Shown here piece after piece: positions 1 through 8,778 of a stretch of DNA of 64,000 bases. Position numbers and translations under genes: made by a program. Source of the DNA: Paenibacillus sp. Soil787. GTDB taxonomy: Bacteria; Bacillota; Bacilli; Paenibacillales; NBRC-103111. The DNA is taken from assembly GCF_001429545.1 (NCBI RefSeq), contig NZ_LMSP01000023.1, forward strand, positions 147,778-211,777, given 5' to 3'. The notes under the pieces were generated by a model. The model was not told where the DNA came from, searched no databases, and worked only from the letters and a program-made list of their open reading frames with translations. Position 1 is the stretch's first letter; every line of letters begins with the position of its first letter.

Positions 1-911
1 AGATCGGCATTTTCTAACCAACGCTTGATCAACAGGATACTCTTCTCCCCGAGTGTTGTATTATCATTCACCAATATCGCTTTGATCCAGCCCGAATCGA
101 CCTTCTCGCGTAGTTCCGGTGTGTCATCGAATGCGTAAACATTTTCTTTATCCCCACGTCCTCGTTCTCTTAATGCTTGTACGATTCCGATCCCCGCTTC
201 CGCATTTAATCCCACAAACAACTTCATGTCGGGGTATCGGTTTAACACATTATTCACCAATAGCTTCGATTGGTTCAGTTCAGTTTCGTCACCTTCCACA
301 ATGACCACATGGACCGATGTATGTAGGGACAATGTTTTTTGAATACTTTCAAGCCTAATTCTTTCCGTACTCTTCATTTTGCTTCCGGACACTAAACAAA
401 TCATCTCTCCATCTTGCATATGAAGCATCAATTCAGCAGCTAAGAGCTCCCCTTCTTTACTATGGTCCGGGCCTACATAGGTTTTTCTCAAGCTACTTGG
501 AGCATCTGTACCGGCTGTAATAACAGGAATTCCCTTTTCGGTTGCCGTCTGCACCTTATCTACAAACTCTGGTCCATCCATCGCCTGTACAATAATGCCG
601 TCCACCTTGGAAGCAATCGCGATATCCATATATTTCAGCAACTCGATCTGATTCGAATGATAGGTCCCCCATACGTTCACCTCCATGTTATTCTCTTTTG
701 CGATACGGCCGATTCCATTTTGAAGCGCTTTCGTAAACGGACTTTCCAATTCCTGCGTAATCATGACAATCCGTATTTTGTTCGAAGTGCCGGAGACGGC
801 ATCGATCTGTTCATCCCTACTGCTCTGATAAACGTGGTAAACATAGTGGAACGTAAATAGAAAGGTGATTAGTAAGCAAGTGGATACGATAAAAACAAAT
901 AATTTTGTCAT
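1..911 (-). CDS. Sugar ABC transporter substrate-binding protein, partial (C-terminus beyond the left edge)
   Basis: Reading leftward from ATG at 911 gives an open frame to the window edge, about 303 codons. Residues 3-20 form one hydrophobic anchor with no lipobox Cys. From about residue 45 the protein follows the periplasmic-binding-protein type I fold of the RbsB family (VMITQELESPF, then VDGIIVQAMDG, then GIPVITAGTDAP). These proteins bind a sugar outside the cell for an ABC importer or a sensor kinase. The start has a GAGAGG ribosome site about 8 nt upstream. The partner genes would lie left of the window. A membrane-anchored rather than lipidated form often serves a sensor kinase, which is inference here. 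Confidence 0.8.
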   Translation of the reverse strand, partial: MTKLFVFIVSTCLLITFLFTFHYVYHVYQSSRDEQIDAVSGTSNKIRIVMITQELESPFTKALQNGIGRIAKENNMEVNVWGTYHSNQIELLKYMDIAIASKVDGIIVQAMDGPEFVDKVQTATEKGIPVITAGTDAPSSLRKTYVGPDHSKEGELLAAELMLHMQDGEMICLVSGSKMKSTERIRLESIQKTLSLHTSVHVVIVEGDETELNQSKLLVNNVLNRYPDMKLFVGLNAEAGIGIVQALRERGRGDKENVYAFDDTPELREKVDSGWIKAILVNDNTTLGEKSILLIKRWLENAD

Positions 912-1136
912 AAAATAGTCCTCTCACCCTAATATGATATGTTGATAAGCTTAATCGAATATCCATTTAGAGTAAATACGTCTTATCATCATAATCCTCA
1001 ATCTTTCACATATCCCCCGCACACTTGAATATATTTAGTAACAAGCTTTATTCCTTCTAAGTCTGTTTCAGCGTTAAGCTTTCCATATCAGGAAGCACAT
1101 GCTTTTGCAAAAGCAAAACTCCAAGGAGGTGTCCCC
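912..1136. other. Divergent intergenic region before yhbH
   Basis: It separates the leftward binding-protein gene from the rightward yhbH-spoVR unit. The one clear structure is a perfect 14-bp palindrome, GCTTTTGCAAAAGC, at 1101-1114, just ahead of the yhbH ribosome site AAGGAGG. I could not settle on a sigma-E or sigma-A promoter by eye. Confidence 0.4.
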
Positions 1137-2277
1137 ATGACAGAGCCCCTTTTTATCGTTTCCAAAGAGGATTGGTCCTTGCATCGCAAAGGATATCAGG
1201 ATCAGACCAGGCACCAAGAGAAGGTGAAAGAAGCCATTAAACAGAATCTTCCCGATCTGGTAACCGACGAAAGTATTGTCATGTCCAATGGGAAACAGGT
1301 CGTAAAGGTGCCTATTAAAAGTCTGGACGAATACCGATTCCGCTATAACTTCAGTAAAGGAAAGCATGTGGGGCAGGGTGACGGGGACTCCCAGGTCGGC
1401 GATGTGTTGGGAACAGATCCACAGCCAGCCCAAGCCCCTGGGAAAGGTGAGGGTGCAGGCGATCAAGCCGGCGAAGATTACTATGAAGCGGAAGTGAGCA
1501 TGGAGGAACTGCAAGCCATGTTGTTCTCTGAGCTGGAGCTGCCCAATTTGCAGAAAAAAGATAAGCGCAATATGACGACGACAGAAGTGATTTTCAACGA
1601 TATCCGCAAAAAAGGGATTATGTCCAACATCGATAAGAAACGGACCATTCTGGAGAATATGCGGCGTAATTCGCGCTCGAACTCCCCTGGGATCCATCAT
1701 ATCAGCCCCGATGACCTTCGTTTCAAAACGTGGGAAGAGATAGAGAAGCCTCACTCGAATGCTCTGATTATTGCGATGATGGATACCTCTTGAGAAATAT
1801 ATAGCCCGCAGCTTCTTTTTCTGGATGACCCGCTTCCTGCGCACGAAGTATGAGAATGTCGAGATTGTTTTTATTGCTCACCATACCGAAGCTAAAGAGG
1901 TCACAGAGGAAGAGTTTTTCACCAAAGGAGAAAGCGGAGGTACGATTTGCTCCTCGGCTTACCAAGCAGCGATTGATATTATCGACAAGCGTTATCCACC
2001 GTCACAATTCAATATTTATCCGTTTCATTTCTCTGATGGAGATAATTTGACGTCAGATAACGAACGCTGTGTGAAGCTCATAACTCAGTTAATGGAGCGC
2101 TCCAACATGTTCGGTTACGGAGAAGTCAACCAGTACAATCGCAGCAGTACACTCATGTCCGCTTTCCGCCATATTCATGATCCTAAATTTCTTCATTATG
2201 TCATTCGTGAGAAAGGTGAAGTGTACAAAGCACTGAAAACCTTTTTTACCAAGCAGGAAGGAGTGGCTGTTCAGTGA
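1137..2277 (+). pseudogene. yhbH: YhbH (DUF444 sporulation protein) disrupted by an internal deletion
   Basis: Two frames together make one YhbH protein. The first (1137-1793) opens MTEPLFIVSKEDW and ends at MMDTS. The second resumes at about 1796 as EKYIARSFFFW and runs to the stop at 2275-2277. Family members read DTSGSMG followed by a Phe at the join. Here about 17 bases (GSMG plus flanking codons) are missing, which shifts the frame and removes most of the VWA-like DxSxS metal site. YhbH is a sporulation-linked protein normally encoded with PrkA and SpoVR. The AAGGAGG site precedes the ATG, and the tail overlaps the spoVR start as GTGA. Real loss or assembly error is undecided. Confidence 0.8.
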
Positions 2278-3704
2278 GTAAAACTGAAATCCAAAAGCTC
2301 GAATACGCCATTGATGAAATAACGGAAATTGCGAAAGGCTTTGGACTTGATTTCTTCCCGATGAGGTATGAAATCTGCCCCGCCGAAATTATATATACCT
2401 TCGGTGCCTATGGAATGCCGACGCGTTACAGTCACTGGAGTTTCGGTAAAAATTTCCACCGCATGAAAACACAGTATGATTTTGGCTTGAGCAAAATTTA
2501 CGAATTGGTCATCAACTCTGACCCCTGCTACGCCTTCTTATTAGATGGGAATTCTCTCATTCAAAATAAGCTGATTGTCGCACACGTTCTTGCCCACTGT
2601 GACTTTTTCAAAAATAACGCCCGTTTCGCAAATACGAACCGCAATATGGTAGAGAGCATGTCCGCTACCGCCGAACGAATTCGGCAATATGAAATCGAAC
2701 ACGGCATTGACGAAGTCGAGCAATTCATTGACGCCGTGCTAGCGATTCAGGAGCATATTGATCCTGTGCTGACCCTTTCCTATCGACAAACACGTAAGCG
2801 TCAGGAAACCCATAAAGCCTCCACACCAAACACCCGATCTGTAGCAACCTATGGATATGAGGATATTTGGGATCTAGATGTTAAGAACAAACCTCCTGTA
2901 CCTGAAAAAGAGGAAAACAAACGCTTTCCACCTCAACCTGAAAAAGATCTATTGCTCTTCATTGAGGAGAATGCCCCCTACATGGAAGAGTGGCAGCGGG
3001 ATATTTTGACGATGCTCCGCGATGAAATGCTCTATTTCTGGCCGCAGCTAGAAACGAAAATCATGAACGAAGGCTGGGCTTCCTACTGGCACCAACGCAT
3101 ACTGCGTGAGCTGGATTTGACTGAAGAGGAGACGATTGAGTACTCCAAGCTCAACTCCTCGGTCGTAGTTCCATCACGTCATACCTTAAATCCTTATTAT
3201 CTCGGGCTCAAAATTTATGAAGATATCGAGAAGCACTGGGACAATCCGACAGAGGAAGAAATAAGAAGGCATGGTCGCAAACCCGGCGATGGTCGGAATA
3301 AAATATTTGAGGTTCGCGAATACGAATCGGATACCTCTTTTATCCGGAATTATTTGAATAAACCACTTGTGGAAGAACTCGATTTATATGTATTTGAAAA
3401 GAAAGGCCCAGAGTGGAAAATTACGGATAAAACGTGGGAAAATACTCGGGATCAGCTCATTTATTCCAGAGTGAATGGTGGTTTCCCCTACATCGTTGTG
3501 GAAGATGGCGATTACCAGCGCAGCGGTGAATTGTATTTAAAACACGCTTTCGAAGGGGTAGAACTTGATCTCAAGTATGTCGAGCGAACGCTCCCCTACA
3601 TTTATAAGCTCTGGGGCAAATCTATTCATATGCATACCATCGTCGAGGATAAGCCGGTTTTGTTCACTTTTGACGGGAAGAAGCATCATCGTCGGTTTTT
3701 GTAA
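2274..3704 (+). CDS. spoVR: SpoVR family protein (stage V sporulation protein R)
   Basis: The 476-residue product matches the usual SpoVR length and pattern: an N-terminal GLDFFPMRYEICPAE stretch, GMPTRYSHWSFGKNF at about residues 48-62, then IVAHVLAHCDFFKNN and the later NEGWASYWHQRI segment with conserved His and Glu residues. In Bacillus, SpoVR is made in the mother cell and affects spore cortex formation; its biochemical activity is not known. Translation starts at GTG, overlapping the yhbH stop by 4 nt, so the two genes are transcribed and probably translated together. A bidirectional terminator follows at 3751-3790. The gene looks intact although its partner yhbH is broken. Confidence 0.93.
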   Translation: MSKTEIQKLEYAIDEITEIAKGFGLDFFPMRYEICPAEIIYTFGAYGMPTRYSHWSFGKNFHRMKTQYDFGLSKIYELVINSDPCYAFLLDGNSLIQNKLIVAHVLAHCDFFKNNARFANTNRNMVESMSATAERIRQYEIEHGIDEVEQFIDAVLAIQEHIDPVLTLSYRQTRKRQETHKASTPNTRSVATYGYEDIWDLDVKNKPPVPEKEENKRFPPQPEKDLLLFIEENAPYMEEWQRDILTMLRDEMLYFWPQLETKIMNEGWASYWHQRILRELDLTEEETIEYSKLNSSVVVPSRHTLNPYYLGLKIYEDIEKHWDNPTEEEIRRHGRKPGDGRNKIFEVREYESDTSFIRNYLNKPLVEELDLYVFEKKGPEWKITDKTWENTRDQLIYSRVNGGFPYIVVEDGDYQRSGELYLKHAFEGVELDLKYVERTLPYIYKLWGKSIHMHTIVEDKPVLFTFDGKKHHRRFL

Positions 3705-3750
3705 AATAGGAAAGTTCTATACACCCCTTTACCCAATAAACTTCAGTGTA

Positions 3751-3790
3751 AAAAAAAAACCGGTCGAGAGCGCATCTCACCGGTTTTTTT
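3751..3790. terminator. Bidirectional terminator between spoVR and the Uma2 gene
   Basis: AAAAAAACCGGT and ACCGGTTTTTTT form the outer stem around an inner GAGA-GCGCA-TCTC hairpin. A and T runs on both sides let it serve the two convergent genes. Confidence 0.85.
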
Positions 3791-3797
3791 GCTCTAA

Positions 3798-4364
3798 TTA
3801 TTCCAGACTGAACAGCCTGTTCATGGGCACTTGTAAATCTTTAAATGTGATGGATTGGATCGTTTCCTGCTCCGTATACAGATGACGTACTTGATAACTG
3901 CCATCCTGCAGCGAATACACGTGAACCGTTCGGTTTCCTGGATCGACAATCCAATATTCCTGTACCCCATACTTCTGATATAAATTGAACTTCTCATTAA
4001 AGTCCTTTAACGCGGTGGATGGGGATAGCACTTCAATGATTACAGTTGGAGCACCCTGACAGCCATTTTTTGAGATCTGATCCTTTGAGCAAACAACCGA
4101 GAGGTCGGGCTGTGTAACATGATCGGGTGACTCATATTCTTCACTTTCGCTGAAAAATACATCAAATGGAGCCACGAACACAAAGCAACTCCGATTCTGA
4201 AAGAATGTCCGCAGGGCGAAATGAAGCTCTCCTACAATAAATTGATGTAATGAGGTTGGAGCTGGCGACATATTATAGGCTTTGCCATCAATTAACTCCC
4301 ACGTTCCGTCCCATGTCAGCCAATCTTGATAGGTGTTAATTTTCTTCTCATCCGGATTTGACAT
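3798..4364 (-). CDS. Uma2 family endonuclease (DUF820)
   Basis: A 188-residue protein of the Uma2/DUF820 family, which has the PD-(D/E)XK nuclease fold. The family pattern is clear: an N-terminal WELIDGKAYNMSPAPT segment, then QPDLSVVC and APTVIIEVLSPST, which supply the Asp and Glu active-site residues, then YQKYGVQEYWIVDP. The biological role of the family is unknown; many copies per genome are common. I start it at ATG 4364 because AAGGAGG lies 9 nt upstream; an earlier TTG would sit inside that ribosome site. It is monocistronic and convergent with spoVR. Confidence 0.9.
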   Translation of the reverse strand: MSNPDEKKINTYQDWLTWDGTWELIDGKAYNMSPAPTSLHQFIVGELHFALRTFFQNRSCFVFVAPFDVFFSESEEYESPDHVTQPDLSVVCSKDQISKNGCQGAPTVIIEVLSPSTALKDFNEKFNLYQKYGVQEYWIVDPGNRTVHVYSLQDGSYQVRHLYTEQETIQSITFKDLQVPMNRLFSLE

Positions 4365-4414
4365 GATGTTCAACCTCCTTCTGATTATGCGTATGACACT
4401 TTACTAAGTGTACC

Positions 4415-4594
4415 ATGTTCAAACAAGTCGTTGCTAACTTTTACTCGTTTATTAAGATCAGTATTACCAGAATAATAGCAGTTGTTTCACATCCCCACAA
4501 TATTCTGTACAAAGAGGCAAAATCCGAGTTAGATAGAGCTAAACATCAACTGCAGTTGGTAGAAGAACACTCTATACACGCTCGACAGAACTAG
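4415..4594 (+). CDS. Possible 59-residue hypothetical protein
   Basis: An open frame starts MFKQVVANFYSF and ends VEEHSIHARQN. It has a hydrophobic stretch (residues 10-24) and then a charged, helix-prone segment, SELDRAKHQLQLVEE, that looks like a coiled coil. There is no good ribosome site before the ATG, so it may be a remnant rather than a live gene. I do not recognise it. Confidence 0.25.
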   Translation: MFKQVVANFYSFIKISITRIIAVVSHPHNILYKEAKSELDRAKHQLQLVEEHSIHARQN

Positions 4595-4687
4595 TGCTAT
4601 TCCGACAACGATAATCGACGGACTTATTAGTTAATAGATGATATTCTTAACTCTCAGTTGTTTATATTTTTTTTGATAGGAGATGAG

Positions 4688-4906
4688 TTGAAGTTGAGAA
4701 TGAATATTTTATTTAACAAAACACCGATTTCTGTCAATTTCGTTGGGACGGACCACAAATTAATTCCCTCTCTGATCAACGCTCTTCGTTATAACAAGTT
4801 TACAACGATGAACCTTGCTCAACCGTTAGAGCACGTTGATTTATTTAGTTCGGAAGCCATTTTATATGCCAAAGATGGGAATAAAGCAAGAATCCCTATT
4901 TTTTAA
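4688..4906 (+). CDS. Small hypothetical protein
   Basis: A 72-residue frame from TTG 4688 (AGGAG 5 nt upstream); ATG 4700 is the alternative start but lies too far from that site. The product reads MNILFNKTPISVNF near the start and ends KDGNKARIPIF, with no membrane segment or known motif that I recognise. A strong terminator follows at 4972-5014, which supports a transcribed unit. Confidence 0.35.
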   Translation: MKLRMNILFNKTPISVNFVGTDHKLIPSLINALRYNKFTTMNLAQPLEHVDLFSSEAILYAKDGNKARIPIF

Positions 4907-4971
4907 TTACATAATTGTTACATACACATAAAGCTCTGACCCAAAGTAGATAACTTAGGGGCATAGAAAAC

Positions 4972-5014
4972 AAAAAAAATGAGGTGGCAAGAATCTTGCC
5001 ATCTCATTTTTTTT
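4972..5014. terminator. Strong hairpin terminator
   Basis: AATGAGGTGGCAAG pairs with CTTGCCATCTCATT across a 3-nt loop, with one G-T wobble, flanked by A8 and T8. A near-copy of this hairpin lies at 34387-34428, in each case just before a GGAACGT repeat block. Confidence 0.8.
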
Positions 5015-5049
5015 GCTTTCCTTCGATGACATGGAAAGCCACCCGACCT

Positions 5050-5262
5050 CTATCTCGCGGAACGTAGAAGCGTTAATTCATGAAATCTGCGCATAAAATC
5101 GACTAAGAGGAACGAGAGGGCACTATTTGATCAAAAGGAACGATCCGGAAGCAAAAAACAGTGAAATAGCGCCTCCTCGTTCCTCTTCCTCATCATTTCG
5201 GGTGTTTTTCAACCAAATAACGCCTCTACGTTCCCTCGATAAGTTCTGGTTACCAAAGCAAA
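5050..5262. repeat. Dispersed GGAACGT repeat, copy A
   Basis: About 210 bp with GGAACG at 5059 and 5109 and the inverted CGTTCC at 5178 and 5229, spaced 50 and 51 bp. It contains ATTTGATCAA and AAATAGCGCCTCC segments shared with copies at 34441-34720 and 57160-57350. It ends at GGTTACCA, as copy B does. Confidence 0.75.
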
Positions 5263-5377
5263 GCAAACCATAGCACATAAAAATAATGGGTAAAGAGTCA
5301 TAACATCCAAAAACGCCTTTTGTGGCGCAGCCTCTTCTAAACTAGCAACAGCTGCGGCAGCGGTCATCCCAATATGT
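5263..5377 (-). other. Possible coding remnant between repeat copy A and the phosphorylase gene
   Basis: Just after the phosphorylase stop, the leftward strand stays open in another frame for about 40 codons (HIGMTAAAAVASLEEAAPQ, then a hydrophobic FLDVMTLYPLFLCAMVCFA). It runs straight into the repeat. It looks like the tail of a membrane protein but has no start of its own, and may be chance. Confidence 0.15.
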
Positions 5378-6106
5378 CTACGCTTTATCGTGCAGTTTAA
5401 TAACGGCACGAATCGCCGTCATAATTTCACGTTCAACCGCTTGAGCAACAACATCCGTATGCGGGTTGTAGACTTCTCTCAAATCAGCATCGGCGTAACC
5501 GTCCAGCGCAACAATCGCTCCCGCACGAACGCCACGCAATGAAGCAATTACATAGAGCGCTGCGATTTCCATCTCAACGGCAAGAGCGCCGGCTTGCTTG
5601 TACTTGCGGTGCGGAAATTCCTCGACACCTTGGAAGAAGGCATCCAAGGTAACGGTAATCCCTTTGCGCACAAGACCATCCGTCTCTGCTGCCGCTTCGT
5701 ACAACGCCTGCACGACATCCAAGTCAGCAACTGCTGGGAAGCCATGCGGAACGAGCTGGCGGGTTAAGCCCTCTTCCCTCACAGCTGCCGTACTAACGAC
5801 TAAGCTGCCTGGCGGCACATCAACCGAATAGGAGCCTGCTGTGCCAACGCGAATCAGTGTCTTGACGCCGCCTTTGATCAGTTCCTCGAAGCAAACGGCC
5901 GCACCCGGCGAGCCAACACCATGGCTTACAACCGTAATCGGAACGCCTTGGAATTCACCGACAAACGTGCGGTATTCACGGCTGAAGGCTAGTTCCCTAC
6001 TATGATCAAGCTTGCTGGCTATGACTTCCGCGCGAAAGGGGTCACCGCATACGATCGCATAGGGTGATAAATCCTCTGATTGAACCTGTAGAATTGGCAA
6101 TAGCAT
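5378..6106 (-). CDS. Nucleoside phosphorylase, uridine/purine phosphorylase family
   Basis: A 242-residue PNP/UDP-type phosphorylase, which splits a nucleoside with phosphate into base and ribose-1-phosphate in the cytosol. Visible motifs are YAIVCGDPFRAE (phosphate-binding N-terminus), SHGVGSPGAAVC, LIRVGTAGS, and VEMEIAALY followed by IVALDGY, where the acidic residue contacts the ribose and base. The base preference cannot be read from this. I start at ATG 6106 because AAGGAG lies 10 nt upstream. Only one base separates it from the previous stop, so it is the last gene of the nucleoside-uptake operon. That context points to catabolism of imported nucleosides. Confidence 0.85.
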   Translation of the reverse strand: MLLPILQVQSEDLSPYAIVCGDPFRAEVIASKLDHSRELAFSREYRTFVGEFQGVPITVVSHGVGSPGAAVCFEELIKGGVKTLIRVGTAGSYSVDVPPGSLVVSTAAVREEGLTRQLVPHGFPAVADLDVVQALYEAAAETDGLVRKGITVTLDAFFQGVEEFPHRKYKQAGALAVEMEIAALYVIASLRGVRAGAIVALDGYADADLREVYNPHTDVVAQAVEREIMTAIRAVIKLHDKA

Positions 6107-6107
6107 G

Positions 6108-6779
6108 TCAATCAAACTCCTTCTTTTCCCATTCATCTTCTGGAATCGAAATCGCTTCCCCAGAGAAGCGCTGCTCTTGGAATGGATCGGCCACATTATG
6201 GAAGCCGTTCTGTTCCCAAAAGCCTTCACGGTCAGCTGTCATAAATTCGACGCCTCGAATCCATTTCGGACTTTTCCAAAAATACAGATGAGGCACAATC
6301 AACCGTAGAGGCCAACCATGTTTAGGCGTCAGCGGCTTCCCATCATATTTCAAAGCCAACAATACGTGATCGCCCATCAGATCCTCGAGCGGAACGTTCG
6401 TTTCGTAATCGTTGTCAGCATGCAGCATGACGAACTTGCCTTGCGGCTTAATTTCCAGCAGGCGAAGAAAATCGCGAAATAGAATTCCTTCCCAGGCCGT
6501 GTCAAGCTTAGACCAACGGGTAACGCAGTGAATATCGCAGAGGACTTGCGTTTGAGGCATCGCCAGCAATTGTTCGTAAGTGACAATTTTGTCCTCTCCG
6601 ACCTCGCCGAACACTCGCAATGTCCACTCCGACATGTCGTATTCCGGTACTTCTCCTTCATGCAAAATCGGAAACCGGTCAGTCAAAACCTGTCCCGGCG
6701 GAACTCGGTCTGACAAGGAGGCACCTACGGAGGGAACCTTCATTTTTCTGATTCGATCAGCTTTGTTGTCTTTTGCCAT
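6108..6779 (-). CDS. Sulfite oxidase-like molybdopterin oxidoreductase
   Basis: A 223-residue protein with the molybdopterin-binding fold of sulfite oxidase/MsrP (YedY). The stretch CDIHCVTRWSKLDTAWEGI carries the Cys expected to bind molybdenum, and KHGWPLRLIVPHLYFWKS the conserved cofactor-binding region. It is a short cytosolic version without a Tat signal. The substrate of this subfamily is not known. An AAGGAG site precedes the ATG, and the gene sits 24 bp after the permease gene and 1 bp before the phosphorylase, so it is locked into the nucleoside operon, an association with no obvious chemistry. Confidence 0.88.
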   Translation of the reverse strand: MAKDNKADRIRKMKVPSVGASLSDRVPPGQVLTDRFPILHEGEVPEYDMSEWTLRVFGEVGEDKIVTYEQLLAMPQTQVLCDIHCVTRWSKLDTAWEGILFRDFLRLLEIKPQGKFVMLHADNDYETNVPLEDLMGDHVLLALKYDGKPLTPKHGWPLRLIVPHLYFWKSPKWIRGVEFMTADREGFWEQNGFHNVADPFQEQRFSGEAISIPEDEWEKKEFD

Positions 6780-6803
6780 CTGTCATTATCTCCTTTTAGC
6801 AGC

Positions 6804-7727
6804 CTAGCGCGAGCTTCCGTTAGCTTTCTGAGCATCTGCCATATAACTGCTCTTTCTAAAAAAGAGCATCGCCAGCAGCGTCACAATATAAGGAAGCATT
6901 TGTGTGAAATGAGTCGGCAGCGAGAAGCCCTGCAGCCTGATGCTGAATGCATCCATCAGTCCGAACAGGAGGCTTGATGCCATGACGCCAAGCGGATTGG
7001 CTTGTCCTAACATCGTTGCGACCAGCGCGATAAAGCCTCTGCCCGCCGTCATGCCTTCGGTAAACATCGTGACTTGACCGAGTGACAGTTGAGCGCCTGC
7101 CAATCCGCAAAGCAAGCCGCAAATTAACACGGCCAGATACTGCATACGGTTCACTTTAATGCCTATGCTTTTCGCTGCAACTGGGTTCTCACCCACAGCC
7201 AGCAAGCGGAAGCCAAGGACTGATTTAAACAAAAAGTACTGCAGGCCGAGCACCAGTACAAAGGCCAAGTAAACAAGCGGGGAATGGCCCGAAATAATAC
7301 CGCCAATGACAGGAATATCTTGCACAAAAGGAATGTTCCACTTCGGCAGTCCCACCATATTCTTATCGTAGAAGGCGCCTTTAACGTGGAAAATGGCTTT
7401 TAAGCAGAACGCTGTTAAGCCCAACGCCAGAAAATTAAATGAAATACCAACGATGATCACGTTCGCTTGCAAATGGATGCTAATATAAGCAAATGCGAGT
7501 GAAAAAACAATCGTCACCGCAATCGCAATTAAGACAGCTAGATACACATTGCCGGAATAATGGTTGCCTACAATAGCAGAGAACGCGCCTACAAGCACGA
7601 AGCCTTCCAAACCAACATTGAATAACCCTACTCTTGAGCAAATTGCACCGCCGAGCGCAGCGAGGAGAATCGGAGCAACCATCCGAATCATAGAGTTAAA
7701 TAACGAAACATCAAGAAGATGCTGCAC
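6804..7727 (-). CDS. nupQ: Nucleoside ABC transporter permease (NupQ/BmpD-type)
   Basis: A 307-residue, strongly hydrophobic permease of the branched-chain/ribose-type superfamily, with about eight to nine membrane segments. Motifs include SRVGLFNVGLEGFVLVGAF near the N-terminus and TAGRGFIALVATMLGQANP in the cytoplasmic loop that contacts the ATPase. It forms the second half of the membrane channel. GTG 7727 is the start, with a purine-rich AAAGGAGGAGG site inside the end of the upstream permease gene, overlapping it by 17 bp. Confidence 0.9.
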   Translation of the reverse strand: MQHLLDVSLFNSMIRMVAPILLAALGGAICSRVGLFNVGLEGFVLVGAFSAIVGNHYSGNVYLAVLIAIAVTIVFSLAFAYISIHLQANVIIVGISFNFLALGLTAFCLKAIFHVKGAFYDKNMVGLPKWNIPFVQDIPVIGGIISGHSPLVYLAFVLVLGLQYFLFKSVLGFRLLAVGENPVAAKSIGIKVNRMQYLAVLICGLLCGLAGAQLSLGQVTMFTEGMTAGRGFIALVATMLGQANPLGVMASSLLFGLMDAFSIRLQGFSLPTHFTQMLPYIVTLLAMLFFRKSSYMADAQKANGSSR

Positions 7728-8778
7728 CGCTTCCTCCTCCTTTCTTGCGTTTCCATAGGGTATAACTGAACTTAGCCGTGACGAACAAGATCAAGAGAGA
7801 CTGAATGACACTCGATATTTCGAGGGGGATACTCGTGTTTCGTTCAACACCCATACCGCCAGTCTGCAGGGCGGCCAGAAGGACTGCGGCAATAGTCGTA
7901 CCGAGCGGATGCGCGCCAGAAAGCAGCGTAGCCATAATGCCAGACCAAGCGAAGCCCGGATTCGTTATCATGCCGTCCGTATAACGATACTGCATGCCGA
8001 GTACTTCAACTGCGCCTGCAAGACCAGCAAAACCACCACTCGCGAACATGCTGGCGAGCATTAATTTCCCGCGGTTTACGCCTCCATAAGCGGCAAACAA
8101 TGGATTGTAGCCAAGCATGCGGATTTCGTAACCGGCAGCACTGTATTTCATAAACAAAAATAGGAGAACCGCAAAAACTATGGCGATGATGAAGCCCGCA
8201 TGCATACTCATCCCTTGGAAAAGCTTGGGCAGCCATATGCTTTTATCAACCATCATCGTTTGTGCGAGTGCAGCTGAACCTGTTTTATCCTTGAGCGGAT
8301 AGGCAACCAAATAGCCTGCAAACAAAGCTGCAATATAATTGAGCAAGAGTGTGGTGACAATCAAATTCATTTTAAATCGCGCATCAAGCCAGCCAGCTAA
8401 GGCTGACCATATGCCGCCGACTGCAATACCGCCTAGCAGCGCGGCACATAATTTAAATAATGGAGGTCCGGGAAAATAGAGCGCAATCATCGCGCTTGTT
8501 AAAGCACCAAGTATCATTTGACCTTCAGAACCCATGTTGAAAAATCCGGCGCGGAAGGCTATTGAAACACCTAATCCAACTAATATAAGCGGTGTCGCTC
8601 GCGTCAATGTATTGGTAAAAAAGTAAAAATTGCCGAAAGCACCTTTCCACATTTGTGCATATGTGTCCGAAATGGAGCCGCCAATTAAAACGATGGCAAT
8701 GGCTCCGCCCAGTAAACCGATACATACCGCAATAAGCGGCTGCAGCAGCGCACCAATGTTTCCTTTCCAATTAAGCAT
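7711..8778 (-). CDS. nupP: Nucleoside ABC transporter permease (NupP/BmpC-type)
   Basis: A 355-residue permease with an N-terminal hydrophobic segment (residues 10-32) and eight or more further ones. It carries RAGFFNMGSEGQMILGA, the counterpart of the motif in the partner permease, and GFAWSGIMATLLSGAHP, the coupling loop. It pairs with the 6804-7727 product. The ATG overlaps the upstream ATPase gene by 8 bp, with GGAGG 8 nt ahead, so translation is coupled. Confidence 0.9.
   Translation of the reverse strand: MLNWKGNIGALLQPLIAVCIGLLGGAIAIVLIGGSISDTYAQMWKGAFGNFYFFTNTLTRATPLILVGLGVSIAFRAGFFNMGSEGQMILGALTSAMIALYFPGPPLFKLCAALLGGIAVGGIWSALAGWLDARFKMNLIVTTLLLNYIAALFAGYLVAYPLKDKTGSAALAQTMMVDKSIWLPKLFQGMSMHAGFIIAIVFAVLLFLFMKYSAAGYEIRMLGYNPLFAAYGGVNRGKLMLASMFASGGFAGLAGAVEVLGMQYRYTDGMITNPGFAWSGIMATLLSGAHPLGTTIAAVLLAALQTGGMGVERNTSIPLEISSVIQSLLILFVTAKFSYTLWKRKKGGGSGAASS

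Noticed and set aside
1074..1844. Leftward 256-residue frame
   Set aside because: It lies opposite yhbH, has no ribosome site or recognisable motif, and the rightward frame is a clear family member.
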